The notes under the pieces: model-generated
The model's database searches: none
Told to the model about the DNA's origin: nothing
What the model saw: the letters and a program-made list of their open reading frames with translations, nothing else
NCBI GenBank assembly: GCA_944990035.1
Contig: CALYLX010000066.1
Coordinates: forward strand, 310,001-374,000
Direction: 5' to 3'
Length of the DNA: 64,000 nucleotides
DNA from: Clitopilus passeckerianus
Lineage: Eukaryota > Basidiomycota > Agaricomycetes > Agaricales > Entolomataceae
Translations under genes and position numbers: made by a program
Part shown: positions 20,329 through 31,317 of the stretch, piece by piece
Position numbering within the stretch: position 1 is the first letter of the stretch
Layout of the letters: each line of letters starts with the position of its first letter

Positions 20329-22645
20329 TCATGACCCTCTGGTATTATCTCCGCCGTTGAAGCTGTTATTCCTCATGACGGGACTAGGAAGCCCTCGTTC
20401 GGTCCGGCTGTCGTTCATAGAAGCTGACCGCGGGGTTCGGGGCCGACCACTTCCAGCTCCTAGCTCTATCTCATGCCCTGCCTCGTTCTCATCGTCGCTA
20501 TGGCCTGGGCTTCCAGACCTACTGGCCCCATTGCCACTTCCTTGCCCACTCCCGCCTCCCGTTGCCATCCTTCTGGCTCTTCTGGCATGGAACGTCCGAC
20601 TTGCCGTAGCGTTCGAGAAAATGGGCAAGAGATATCTTTCGTCGAGATTCTGGAACCATTTGCCGTCCTGGGCGATTGCAGCGGCAGCATTGGCGAACGT
20701 CTGCCTCCCCGAACTAGGGTTTGGCCCTTGGCTCTGCTGTGCTGTGTTTGCAAGTGGCAAGACTTCTGCGACATCTGAATCAAAGGATTCGGAGGATGCT
20801 GTTGAGAATACGGATGCCCCACGTGTATGGTGGTTGTAGTGCGTGCCAATCCTTGACGATGGTGGGAAGGGATCCTCGAGTGCAGACGGTTCATCCGTAT
20901 AGTAGGCGCCATATCTTCCTCTGCGGCCCAACCAATGACCTCGCGGCATGTCTTCTTCATCACTGCTATCAGCGTCGTCGTCGACACCGGTCCTGACACC
21001 TGTGACCTCCAACATTCTGGCGGTTGTCCCCCAAACAGCAGTACAGTGAGGACAACGACAATCAACACCGTCGTTCGTAACGTCTCTGCGTTCTCTCCTT
21101 GGAATCCTGCTGCGAGTGCAACTCCAACGGCACCTCGTAGCCCTGCCCAGAATAACATCATCTGGTACGAATGGGGCAGTTCTTCTGTTCGCTGTCCACG
21201 AGCGTGTTTGAAGAAGAAATTGATAGCCTCGGATAAGGGGAAGACCGCAGCGTAACGGGTGAAGATAACACTAATGGTGGTTACAGCGATAAAAAGTGGC
21301 TTGACATATGTCGTGACGGAAGTCGAGGTAGGTGCACTGGTGAATAGCGCAATCCCGAGGTATATGAAGATGAAGTTCTCCGTTAGTTGCGCTAGGGTGG
21401 CAAAGAGGTATTTGGTTGAGCGCTGAGTTCGATGCGACATCGTATGGTAGGCGTAATGCTTGAGAGTGATTCCACAGAAGAGGAGGGAGACAATTCCGGA
21501 CATGTTCAGCCCAGTTGAGAAGAAGTAGCAGGTATATGCGCAGAGGGGAATGAGACAAGATTCAATTTTGGGGAAGGCGTGGAGGGACGAATATTTTAGG
21601 ACGAGCGACATGGCAAGGCCAAATGCTACCCCAAGTGCCATAGATACACTGAAGGATATCAAGAAGATGCCTATCCCGTGGAAGATGGAGAAGATTCGGA
21701 TTTCAGTGCCGTGAAACTGGGACAAGGTTCTGGGAAATGTTGCAGGTTTAGAATCGTCGTGCATATAAGAACCTGACTGAATACGCACTGATACATGACG
21801 ATACTGACGGCATCATTGAGCAAACTCTCTCCGAAGATGATGGTGTAGAGCTTGGGGTCAACCTTGTACTGGTTGAATATGGCCAGGATAGTGACAGGAT
21901 CGGTTGCCGATAATGTTGAGCCAAATGTGAGGCATTCGATGAGCCCAAGGTTGAGTGACTCGAGGCCTAATGACGAATATATCCAAACTAGTAAGCTTTC
22001 ACAACATTTAGCTTGCATTAACAGCCAGGAATTGAAGACAGGCGTACCCAACCCCAATAGCAGATATGAACGTCCCCAGAAATGCGAATATTATGATTGA
22101 GCCGAAATTCCTAAAGAAATTCTCCTGGAGACGACGTAAACAATCATGTTGCTGTAGCTGCATCAAGTAGTGGCAAGTACCTGCTTGAGCTCGTATCCGG
22201 AGTTCAATATTATGGGTGGTAGTAGCACATTGAAGAAGAGGGTATGTTTGAAGGTCTAGGTACCATATGAATCAGCATGAAGCACGTTGACAAAGGATGA
22301 TAGTAGATGTCGAGCCGTCAATTGGCTTGAGCAAGTTTAGCCGCTTAGTTCATGTATTTATCCACATACCAGCATATCCTTGATCATAGTTCCGGGTGCC
22401 AGTCTCACTATAAGTCCCACAAACATGCCAGCGAAGATGGAGACTACAGTCTCGTGTAATGCGCGTATACGCTTGATTTGCAAGTAGTATGACGTCCAGA
22501 GGGATAAGATGAGTAGTAGACAGACGAGGAACAAAGACCAAGAAGAGTAGTATTCCACCTCCTCTGCATCTGGCGTCGACGAACCAGTCGGCGGCGGCGC
22601 TGCTGCTGCCCGCGTCGCCAACGTTGCGAGGTTATTGAACGACAT
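20329..22645 (-). CDS. NHX1: Na+/H+ (K+/H+) exchanger, endosomal Nhx1-like, with an apparent 1-nt frameshift
   Basis: CPA1 cation/proton antiporter, in fungi usually of the late endosome/prevacuole. Start ATG 22645; the first helix is [19 protein letters not shown]. Then [19 protein letters not shown] (amiloride-type motif), [19 protein letters not shown], the ion-binding [36 protein letters not shown] and [14 protein letters not shown]. The hydrophilic tail begins [19 protein letters not shown] and ends at stop 20329-20331. At the five-C run 21028-21032 the membrane part ends ...LLFGG and the tail continues in another frame; one additional base joins them exactly as in the family. Without it the protein continues about 180 codons in a non-homologous frame that stays open to 20466. 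Probably a consensus undercall, less likely a truncating allele. Confidence 0.9.
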
Positions 22646-22893
22646 GAAGGACTACTGGCTTCGATTCACTCACAGGTGCAAATGTATCGTAGCAGCCTCA
22701 CGTGACTTTACGCAGCGCACAACTATCGGCCAGGCCACGCATCCTTTGCCTTTCAACGTATTCTCCAATTCAAATAAGTTTTCACACCGTAGTCAGAGAG
22801 TAGGGAGGCTCCCATATTATTAGATAGCAATTAACAGGTTCTAAATATAATACAAAACCAAGTACGAAACTACTTATAAATAATGCCCACCAC

Positions 22894-24253
22894 CTAGAGT
22901 TTCCTCCTGGGTCCAGGTTGGAACTTTTGGTTCTTTGAAACCTGAGCTTGCGCCTCGGCAATCTTGCTTTTGTACTTGTCAATACCGAAGCGAACGCTAG
23001 CCATAATGCTGGGAGCTTGTCAGATCCCTTGGGTATAGGCCTGATGCCGAGGGCATTTCGGACAGCAGGCATGCGCAGGATAAAGGATTGTAGTGCGGAG
23101 GCAGTCGAAGTAGTAACTAGTGCTACCATAAGACCCTGAAGAAACTAGAGTTAAAATAGGTCGGACGAGGAGAATGGCAAGAGGCTTACAGCAGGGAGAT
23201 GGCCCATTAGGAAGATGCCAGCGAAAGAGAGGACTCGAAGGGCGTTGAGGAAATGTGCAGCTTCCGGGCGTTGAGAAGTGTTCATCTCTCCGGCTCCCGC
23301 CTATACAAACATGAGATTGGGTTTGCAGGAGAATGGAGAAGAACCTTACGATAACTTGGGCGTTGATGGCAGCACAGAGTAAAGCAGGTAGAGCATAGTA
23401 GGGATCTGGAACGGTCAAGTTGGGGAGAATGTCTAGCCCACTGAAAGCAGCCAACTGCGGTACTTCGTTGCACAACCTTCTGACACCAAAGAAGAGGCCC
23501 AACGAAACGGGGACTTGAACGACGGGAACGAGGAAACCGGTGAAAAGGTTGACACCAGCATCTTTGTATAGCTTCTGCATTTTGAGAGCCTCACTCTGCA
23601 AAGCGATTGTATCCTTGTTGGCCTTGGCTTTCTCGATTGCGGCTTGGTGAATTTGTATTTGAGGCTGAATGGGCAACAGGCGAGAAGAGTTCTTGAGACC
23701 CTTCACAGTGATTGGCACGAGGACCAATCGCCAGAACAAGCTCCCTGCGACAATGGTCCAGAACCATGGCATCTCAGTTGTGACATTGATGAGCTCGAAA
23801 CTCCATCGAATAATTCCGGCTGGTGACCAGCCAGCTAAGCCCATGGCGGCCAAATCGCCATAATGGAGCAGGCTTGGGGCATTGGCAGTCACAGTTTCAG
23901 CGACGCCGGAAGCTGCTTCTGATATCGTCTCTGTAAGACTTGTAGGAACGTCGCAAACGGCAGAAACGTCGTCGGTGGCAAGGCTGGCAGAATCTGGGGA
24001 CGGAGTAGGGGCTGCTGCTGCCTCTGTAGACTGGAACCGTGAGGAGAGAGTAAGGAGTGGTATTCTCAAGACATTCGCGCGTGCCGGGTGCTGGAAGAAA
24101 GGTCACTCCAGGGCTTATACATAGTCAAAACGGACATAGACATACCTGAGCAAGCAGAGAATATGTCCTCACGGAGGAACGACAAAGAACCTGAGGTGCA
24201 AGCCTTGAGGAGATAGTAAGTGGGTTGTCGTCGTTATTTCGGCCCTGCAACAT
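22894..24253 (-). CDS. OXA1: Mitochondrial inner-membrane insertase Oxa1
   Basis: Inserts mitochondrially made proteins into the inner membrane (YidC/Oxa1/Alb3 family). Start ATG 24253; the N-terminus is basic and Ser/Leu-rich (RLAPQVLCRSSVRTYSLL), fitting a targeting sequence, then intron about 24090-24147. Conserved parts are MPWFWTIVAGSLFWRLVLVP, LLPIQPQIQIHQAAIEKAKA, YKDAGVNLFTGFLVPVVQVP, LGLFFGVRRLCNEVPQL, ALRVLSFAGIFLMGHLPAGL and TSTASALQSFILRMPAVRN. The matrix-facing tail IDKYKSKIAEAQAQVSKNQK ends at stop 22894-22896. The tail is one base out of frame after GSDKLP; the contraction is in the GGG run at 23011-23013. It is divergent from the DUF202 gene and 248 bp downstream of NHX in tandem. 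Confidence 0.9.
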
Positions 24254-24376
24254 ACCTGCAACCTCCAGTACGGAATTGGGTCAACAACAACCCTGAAGTC
24301 AACATCCTTGTGAAGCTGGCACTCCGAGTCCTCGTCGCGTTGGCTCTCGGCACCAAAAACTTTGAAATCGCACGTG
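24254..24376. promoter_or_regulatory. Short divergent promoter, OXA1 / DUF202 gene
   Basis: Only 123 bp separate the OXA1 ATG and the proposed ATG of the DUF202 gene, so they must share control sequence. No specific factor site was identified. Confidence 0.4.
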
Positions 24377-25056
24377 ATGAGTACCGGTCCGGAGTTACAA
24401 CCGCAAAAGGTAATGCCTTGACTGACAGCACCTGCTCTCCGTTCTTGACTGTTGTTGTCAGTGGGGCAAGCAGATAGCTTGACCAGCTGCAGTCTTCACG
24501 GATTCTGTTATGAATACATGACTCGACGATACAGGTGCGCAGCCTTTGTTCTCTAGTTTGAAGAGTTCTAACCGAACCATTCAGAGGACATCGCGCAAAT
24601 TCCTTTCGAGCTGTCGACCTCAACGAGCTTGTCGAGATCCGAGCTAGGCAAAGAACATTCCATGGAGCTTACAGCAGAACTGCCCTAGGAAATCTGGGAT
24701 ATTCTTTAACAATCCTGCGACTGTTTGACTCACGCTTCTATCGCGGTCAGTCTAACCAGTCTTACACCTACACAATTTGGTGCTCACATTCACCTCCATC
24801 AGTTGGCATATTATTCGCAGTTCTAGGTTGCCTCCTCTTTCTATTGGCCTTTATTCGGTCAAAACACTCCAGGCATGACTTTGCCGACCGTTGGAAAGAA
24901 CATTACAAGTACCAATCCCCGATCAAGACAGTGGGGCAAGAGGGAACCCGTATCTTTGGGCGACCATTCATAACCGCTGGATGGATTGTTCTAGCGGTAG
25001 CGGTCGTTGTCTCAGCTGCGGAAATTGGACTTCTATACCTTATAATGACAGTATAG
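24377..25056 (+). CDS. DUF202 (YidH-like) small membrane protein
   Basis: Fungal DUF202-domain protein, a small three-helix membrane protein of unknown biochemical role, related to the membrane part of VTC-type proteins. The core is NELVEIRARQRTFHGAYSRT followed by ALGNLGYSLTILRLFDSRFY. After an intron (about 24737-24801) comes VGILFAVLGCLLFLLAFIRS, then HDFADRWKEHYK, and the last helix FITAGWIVLAVAVVVSAAEI with the terminus GLLYLIMTV at TAG 25054-25056. The likely first exon is MSTGPELQPQK (ATG 24377) ending at donor GTAATG; the joint to the core exon near 24560 was not resolved. Confidence 0.7.
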
Positions 25057-27072
25057 CCCTACGTGAGTCCTTCACCTCTTTCACCATTAAACTCACCGAA
25101 TATAAACTTAAAATCATGCTTTCAGGACGATAATCACTATGCCTCTCTATCACCCCTAGTCTCCGAAATATCGGAAGGCATGTAAAGCTGCCGCGGATTG
25201 AAGTAATGATTGTGATAGCCCTCATGTAAATATTCTCTACAATACATCCGGTGACACTTCTCATGTCGTCTCCGCCATGATTTTCCCATGACACCGTTAC
25301 AGAGCATAGGAGGTTTCAACGCGAGGCGCTCAATAAAACGTTAGCCTTGATGCCTGAGCCGTTTCTTGTGGAGCTATCTAATCTTTAGCCGATACTTCTC
25401 CGAGCGTTTCCCAGAAAGTCCAACGATCAAAATGCAAACGGCAGACATGGGTGGTGGTTGTTGTTGATTGCTGCTATGTCGTCAGTTGATCATCGCTCAG
25501 TGGGATGAAGAACTCACAGCACTCGCCCACTCGTTCGAGAAATGGACAGAATTCTGGGGGTCATTTAGAACGACAACTCGAAGTAGGTAACAAACAATGG
25601 GTGTGCCAATTCTAGGCGAAATGAGACAGTTTCCAGCGTGCCGCAAGCACCCATAATCACCTCAACCCTCAGTTTAATGCAAGGACCGCTACTGAGTTGT
25701 TAAATGGATCTCCCAAGAAGAATCACAAATTAATACCGCCGGGATTATGACAAGGTGGAAGCCCCAATCCTGCTCAAATTCTTCTTTGAGACGAGACTCC
25801 GTCTAATAGCACTAGCAAGGTCTTTCAAAGCATGGGCGGGAAAGCAATTACTTTCAGAGTCAGGAAATACTGAACCGGTTTGGCAGAATTCGAAGTGAAA
25901 GCCTTGGGTAATGTCTCATTTTCACATCACCTCTTTAGATTTCAGTCAATCATTTGCTCTAGATATTCTCTGTATTCCCCCGCCAGGCCAGCACTCTGTG
26001 TCCGTTGTCTTCTCACAAGCCGCGTGCTCCTGGACCCTGATCTGAGTACAAAAGATGAAGAACCAATCAAAAAATGAAGGATTGGCATGCACTGAAAGTA
26101 ACATAATCCCTGTGCGCCACTCTGTCGGACCCTCTATCGGACCCTCTCTGCAATTTGATCGTTCGATCATGAATATGCTTTAAATTAGATTTGCACATAC
26201 GGTCTTCATTTCCGGGGAGTTCCAGGACAGAGATCGCTCAGCAATCACCTAAGAAGGAGATGACAGCCTCGTGCTTGGAAGCCGGGAATAATTGCATGGA
26301 GACCGTGACACACCTGGCCACACGATTGCAAACTGTTTCTTCCACGCGCGGGGACACGTTTTGTACGCGATGGATGTGGACTTCGGCGTTCCTGTCCGGT
26401 GATTAGCCCATCTACGTCATCCAGATTCCAAATGCCCATTCCAAACGTCCATGGCGTTGGAATATCTAGAGCATTCATTCTCTTGTAAGGTTCGCTATTC
26501 ATTCTGGAGCTTGGAAAAATTGTTCGAAAGTCGTTGGGGGGTGTCGTCGTGATTGGCCGTGACAGGCCACTGTCTCGACCCTCGAGGTGCCTGTCTTTAA
26601 AAAATTGAGTCAACCATCTAACGCAACACGCTAGACGGCAGCGTTGTCACTGAAGCGTTGAGGGGCGGTCAGAAGTGGGGTACCTTCGAGAAGGTGCTTA
26701 CGAGTGTCCCGAAGCAAACTCGAAGGTATCTTAGGTGTTGGTTTTTACCAAAATCCTGCCGAGGACTCATTTTCCAGATCTTTGAGTTTCCTCGTCTGGC
26801 GACCAAGAAAATCGGAAGCACCACTCATAGTAGCTTGTCAGTAACAGCGAGGTATTGTTCTGGTGAGCCCCCATCATCCCTGTTTCTTCAAGAGGCACCG
26901 CGGTGGTGACGACAGGGTATTGTATGAGTTCGGAACAGATAGCAGAATTGTGGGAGGGATATGGTCATTCAAATTGTGGGGTATCAGCAAATCGACGACA
27001 GTGTCAGGGGGCGGAGAAATAGAAATGGAGTATTGCACACAATATCTGATACAAAGACAAGCGCGGTTACGA
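25057..27072. other. Gene-poor stretch, 2.0 kb
   Basis: No conserved domain seen. The longest open frame, 26245-26613 on the minus strand (122 codons), has no recognised homolog and composition no better than chance. Possible small lineage-specific genes or non-coding transcripts cannot be excluded. Confidence 0.4.
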
Positions 27073-28892
27073 TTATTTCCCTTTACCTTCCGTCTGTTCA
27101 GGAGTGACAACATTAGCAGGCGTAGACGCCCGGCGCATGAGCAAAGCGGCGTAAGGATTCCCTTCGAGACAAAATTTGAATGTTCGGCCGAGTAGAAATC
27201 AAACGACAACTCACGACTGCCCCAACTTGGGCCTGTTGAAACTGCTCCCGTTCCACTGGCGGGCAGTGAAGTTGCCGCTTCGTCAGGCTCGGATAGTGGT
27301 TGTGGTTCCGTTGTGTTGGGTATTGGGAATGCAGGCGCAGGTGCTTGACTGGACATCTCGGACGGACTCGGAGGATCAGGCTCATAGTTTGGCGGCCTAT
27401 CGCTATTTGCTACCATCTGGAATGTCTCCTTGCGGAAATTCCACAATGCTGAACGGGCTTTGCTAAGTCTTCGCGAGGCTTGATTCAATTGGGAGCCTGC
27501 AGTTTCGGCTCGACTGCATGCGGCCAACTGTTGTCTGCTGAGCTACTCACAGCGGATTACAAGAACCTATTGGTGAGGTTTTCATTTCATGGCAGAGTTT
27601 CTCACATACCTGCCTAAGTGCTTGCTGCACATTAACGCTTGTTCCTTCAATTTTCTCTGTTGCGATAACGGTATGAGCACGACGAATGGAGATAATCATG
27701 AGGCCAGCACGCACGATGAAACGCTATATCGGTGAATATATTGTCGAAAAATACGTCGCCTATGAGGGAGCTAAAGAGAACATTAAAAGCTCGTGTCAAT
27801 CAGTGAATATGATAATCAAGAAGAATCATACCCCTGCGCAATACGTAAAGGCCCGATGGGTTGCACAAAAGGTGACACGTTCTGAGCTTGGTGAACTAAT
27901 GTCTCGCCATGCATGGCGAGAGATTGTGCGGTGCTTAAAGCACTCCGTTCGATCCAATCGGCTCCCCTTTGGAAGGTGAGTATGCATTCAATCTTGGGAG
28001 AACTTCTCAATACCTTGCGCCGTAGATATCTACACAGAATGCGAGGGTTCAATAATGCAGTTGTTCGACAGAAATGCGGAGCTCTTACCCCATTGCGACG
28101 CCGACAATGCTTCATCCACGTTCTGAGCACAGCCCTTCAGATAGCTCTCCGCCTGAGTAAGTAGCTCTGCAGCGTGAGACTCAGCGTTGACGGTCTTCTG
28201 GACCTCATCATAAAATTGTGAAGCCATCTGGAACTCATATTCTAATTGATCGTCTTCAGGAAATTCTGGTCAACTAGTCTATGAGTGTGTGCTACAGAAT
28301 AGAGGGATAAGTGTCACTTGCCGGCAGTAGGGCCATCGAAAATGCGCTCGTAGAGATCACCGAGTTGGTCTTTCAAAGTCTCATAGCGACCTGCTTTAGA
28401 CGAGAGTTCCGCGTGCTTTCAGCTGGTCAGTAAGATAAAACAAATAGGAACAGATGACCTACGACATCCTTGGCTTCATCCCTCATCCGGCGTATAACGT
28501 CCAGCTGCTCTTTCTGGACCAATTCCTGCTCCATAGCTTCTACAAATTCACTATCGGCAATATATTCAGAACCGAGCGCGAAATAGGAAGAGGGTCATAC
28601 GCACCGTTCTTCCTTACTTCCTTGGCTGTGAACTTCTCTCCCTGGCCAGTCAGCTTGTGTGCAAGGCGCCTGACTGTAGATTTGCGCAGAGCCTCATGCT
28701 CCTTCCTCTCTTTCTTCGTCTTCTTTGCTAGCTCTTCGGTCTTCTTCCTGCTTTCTTTAGACGTTTCTCTAAGTCCTTGAGGTATTCTGTCTGTTGAGAT
28801 AAGGCAGATGGCACGTAATCCAATTCGGCAATTGCATTGAGAAGCTGAGTGTGATCGGAGGCATGTTCATAGATAGCCTGGGAAGTTGCCAT
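27073..28892 (-). CDS. Conserved fungal coiled-coil protein of unknown function
   Basis: A family common in fungi but uncharacterised as far as I recall. Start ATG 28892 (MATSQAIYEHASDHTQLLNA), then LDYVPSALSQQTEYLKDLEK. After one missing base at the T runs 28752-28758 comes SRKKTEELAKKTKKERKEHE and VRRLAHKLTGQGEKFTAKE. Later exons give LGDLYERIFDGPTAGFPEDD, FYDEVQKTVNAESHAAELL and GCAQNVDEALSASQW. A long helical stretch follows, ending RSALWNFRKETFQMVAN and a Pro-rich PPNYEPDPPSPSE segment. The last intron (about 27155-27208) joins to NPYAALLMRRASTP; stop at 27073-27075. The pattern of long helices with a Pro-rich PPxY-like tail resembles membrane-trafficking adaptors; that is inference. Confidence 0.72.
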
Positions 28893-29108
28893 GAGATGTA
28901 CAGAGAAGTATAAAATCTAGCGTTATGGCGCTATAGATAGTCGTACACCATTATATAGAGGGCCAAAGGCAGTGGTGATGACAACACTACACCACTTGCA
29001 TGAGCTGTAATAGAAAGGCAGTGCTGGCAAACATCCTCATCTGCCGATAGAACTACAGAGGTATATGTGTTCATCAATCTCGTAAAAGGTGTCGTGAGCT
29101 CGTATCGT

Positions 29109-30974
29109 TCATCTTCGTCTGCTCATAGCAAAGCAACCTTCATACCCGTCATCATCCGCTGGACTCAGGGTATCTCTCCATCTGCCTGCAAGGTTGCTGT
29201 GAACGCTTCCAACAAGGTATCCTCGGTATAACCATTTGCCCCTGTCACCATCGACCTAACAAGAAAGTTAGAAAGGAAAATGTACATAGGAAGATGATGC
29301 ACATTCACATAGTCTTTGGACAGACTGACGAATCCATCACAAGGCCGTACACGGCCAATGAGGTTGAATTGGCCCCAGGCTGAATGTCCCTGTCGACCGG
29401 TCAGTTATTCGCCGCGTCAAGCTTTGGTCATGTTGGATTACTTCTCCTGTTATAATGATGTCTTGCACGACAAGTTTACGTTTCTCGCCACAATGAGAAA
29501 CATCGAGGTCGGAGGCTCGTTGGTAATTCAAAACCTGGCCCCTTATTGGATCGTAGACCTCGATCCCGCTACTGCTTTCTTTGATGTGAGTCCCCTGCGG
29601 GAAATAGGACACTAGTGGGTCGCCAGCAGTCAGTGGATCACCATAATCACTGGAATCCAGCTCGATCCCAGAGTCTGAATGGGAGGGGTCGAGCGCTAAC
29701 AGATGGTGTTCTCGAAGTTTCCACGTCTGTCGATGTCGCACGACCATGCTTTTCTGGAGATTGACTGGCGATCCGCCATTCAATAGCTGGGCATAGGCAG
29801 TAAATTCCGTGTACTGTCGAGGGGAGAAGCGGAGGTACGTCAGAAAGGCTGAGAACATCTGGTAGAGGCACCTACGGTAAAGAGGCCTTCCCATACACCC
29901 TCGATGCTTCCAGGTCGAAAGGAGTCGTTCAACAACTTATCACAATCATTAATATCCGGTACCAAACATCGCAGCCATTCAAACTCCCACTCTTGGCATG
30001 GTGAACGGCCGAGCGCCTGAGATGCAGGGAGTGGCGTCGAATGGGCAACGCCTTCAGCGACAAGTCTATTGACCAATGTCAAGAAGGACAGAATGGCGGG
30101 TGTGCTGAGTGGAAGTGGTACAAGATACGAAGGTTCAGAGAAGTAGTTGATTTGTTGGGAACTGGTTGGCTGGAATTCGGAAGTAAATGATGTCCAAGCC
30201 TGGTTGGTGAGGGAGTACTGTAAATCGTAAGCATATGTCAGAAGTGCTTTGAACAATCACATTACCTTGTGAGCAGCCAACGCAAGGGTTTTCAGAGTGT
30301 TGAGGGCTTCCCAGGAAGCATTATCATCCTTTCTGAAGTTGCCTTGAACATGTTGTTGTCAGTACAGGAATTGCATCAGTACTCAAGTAAACACATGCCT
30401 GGATTCAGCAGGAACCAGAATAGCCACATCGCTAACGATCTTTCTTGGGTGTCTGGAAGCCATTTCTCCGCGCGTAGAAATGCCACTGCTTGCGATGCTC
30501 CTTGGTCATGGAACCAGTAGTCCCGAAGCCAGACATCGAACATTGCATATTTGCAAAGCTGCTGCTCATTCTTCCCTTCGTTTTCGAGCATCAACAGATA
30601 TGCTTCCAGGATTAAATGATTCGTCATTGGTGGCTCATTCTCTTGTGCTGGTGACTCGTTGATGGCGTCTAATCGTTTGCGTATCCGAGCAAGGTGGATG
30701 AATCGCCGTTGAAGTTCGGATGTAAGGATTTGTGGGGTCGTTCTGTGAGCGGCCAGTCTTCGAGACACGTTCGCGATGTCAAATTTATAGGCAAATATAC
30801 GACCATACAAATGGTGACTTGAATGTGTCGATAATCGCGTGAATATCTTGCGGTTTGTGAGTAACAGTGGTAAGAGGCCGGATGGTGGCCCTAGTAATGT
30901 CTGAGTGGCCGAGAAATATGCAATCTGCTCGAGCACTTCTTGAGGTACAGCATCAAGCGTTACAGAGACGCCAT
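29109..30974 (-). CDS. F-box-like protein, basidiomycete expanded family, copy 1
   Basis: Begins with an F-box-like motif (VPQEVLEQIAYFSATQ, then GPPSGLLPLLLTNRKI and HLYGRIFAYKFDIANVSRRL). The middle includes LLMLENEGKNEQQLCKYA and LRDYWFHDQGASQAVAFLRA. The second half has CQEWEFEWLRCLVPDI, GVWEGLFT joined to YTEFTAYAQLLNGGSPVN, RHRQTWKLREHHLL, VVQDIIITGE and GRVRPCDGFVSLSKDYV. It ends GKWLYRGYLVGSVHSNLAGR and GYEGCFAMSRRR, stop 29109-29111. F-box proteins normally bind Skp1 in SCF ubiquitin ligases; no substrate can be inferred. The nearest ATG (30972-30974, MASL) is one base out of frame with the conserved TLDAVPQEV, so a further missing base or another start is likely. Confidence 0.75.
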
Positions 30975-31317
30975 GGTTGTCGTGGTTTGAAGGATATAGA
31001 ACGGATGCTACAGGCTTGGATACAAAGTAGCCAGTGGAGTCGACTTGGGACGATCGGGGAAAGGCTTGGCACCTTATTTAGTTGCCGGCCGTCGGCACGG
31101 GCAACCGTAGGCACCTTTTTTTTCCAGAAATTCTCAAGGAAGTTATTTTCTTGACAGCCAATGGGATTTACGAGAATGTGTAACCAGGGGCCCGTACACT
31201 GTTTTCCGGGTCTGAAGCGTCATACTACAAGTCTGTCTAAAACCTATAAGAATCCCTATCGTGAAAATGGTCCATGTAGCCTAAACCTTTTGGAATCTCC
31301 TCCGCTAAGAATACGCC
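30975..31317. other. Intergenic between F-box-like copies 1 and 2
   Basis: About 340 bp holding the promoter of copy 1 and the 3' flank of copy 2. Nothing else recognised. Confidence 0.5.

Noticed and set aside
20306..20839. 177-codon plus-strand ORF
   Set aside because: Antisense shadow of the Na+/H+ exchanger tail; hydrophobic only because of reversed Ser/Gly-rich codons.
21028..21032. A micro-intron to explain the NHX frameshift
   Set aside because: No GT donor and AG acceptor of plausible spacing surround the run; a one-base difference explains it better.
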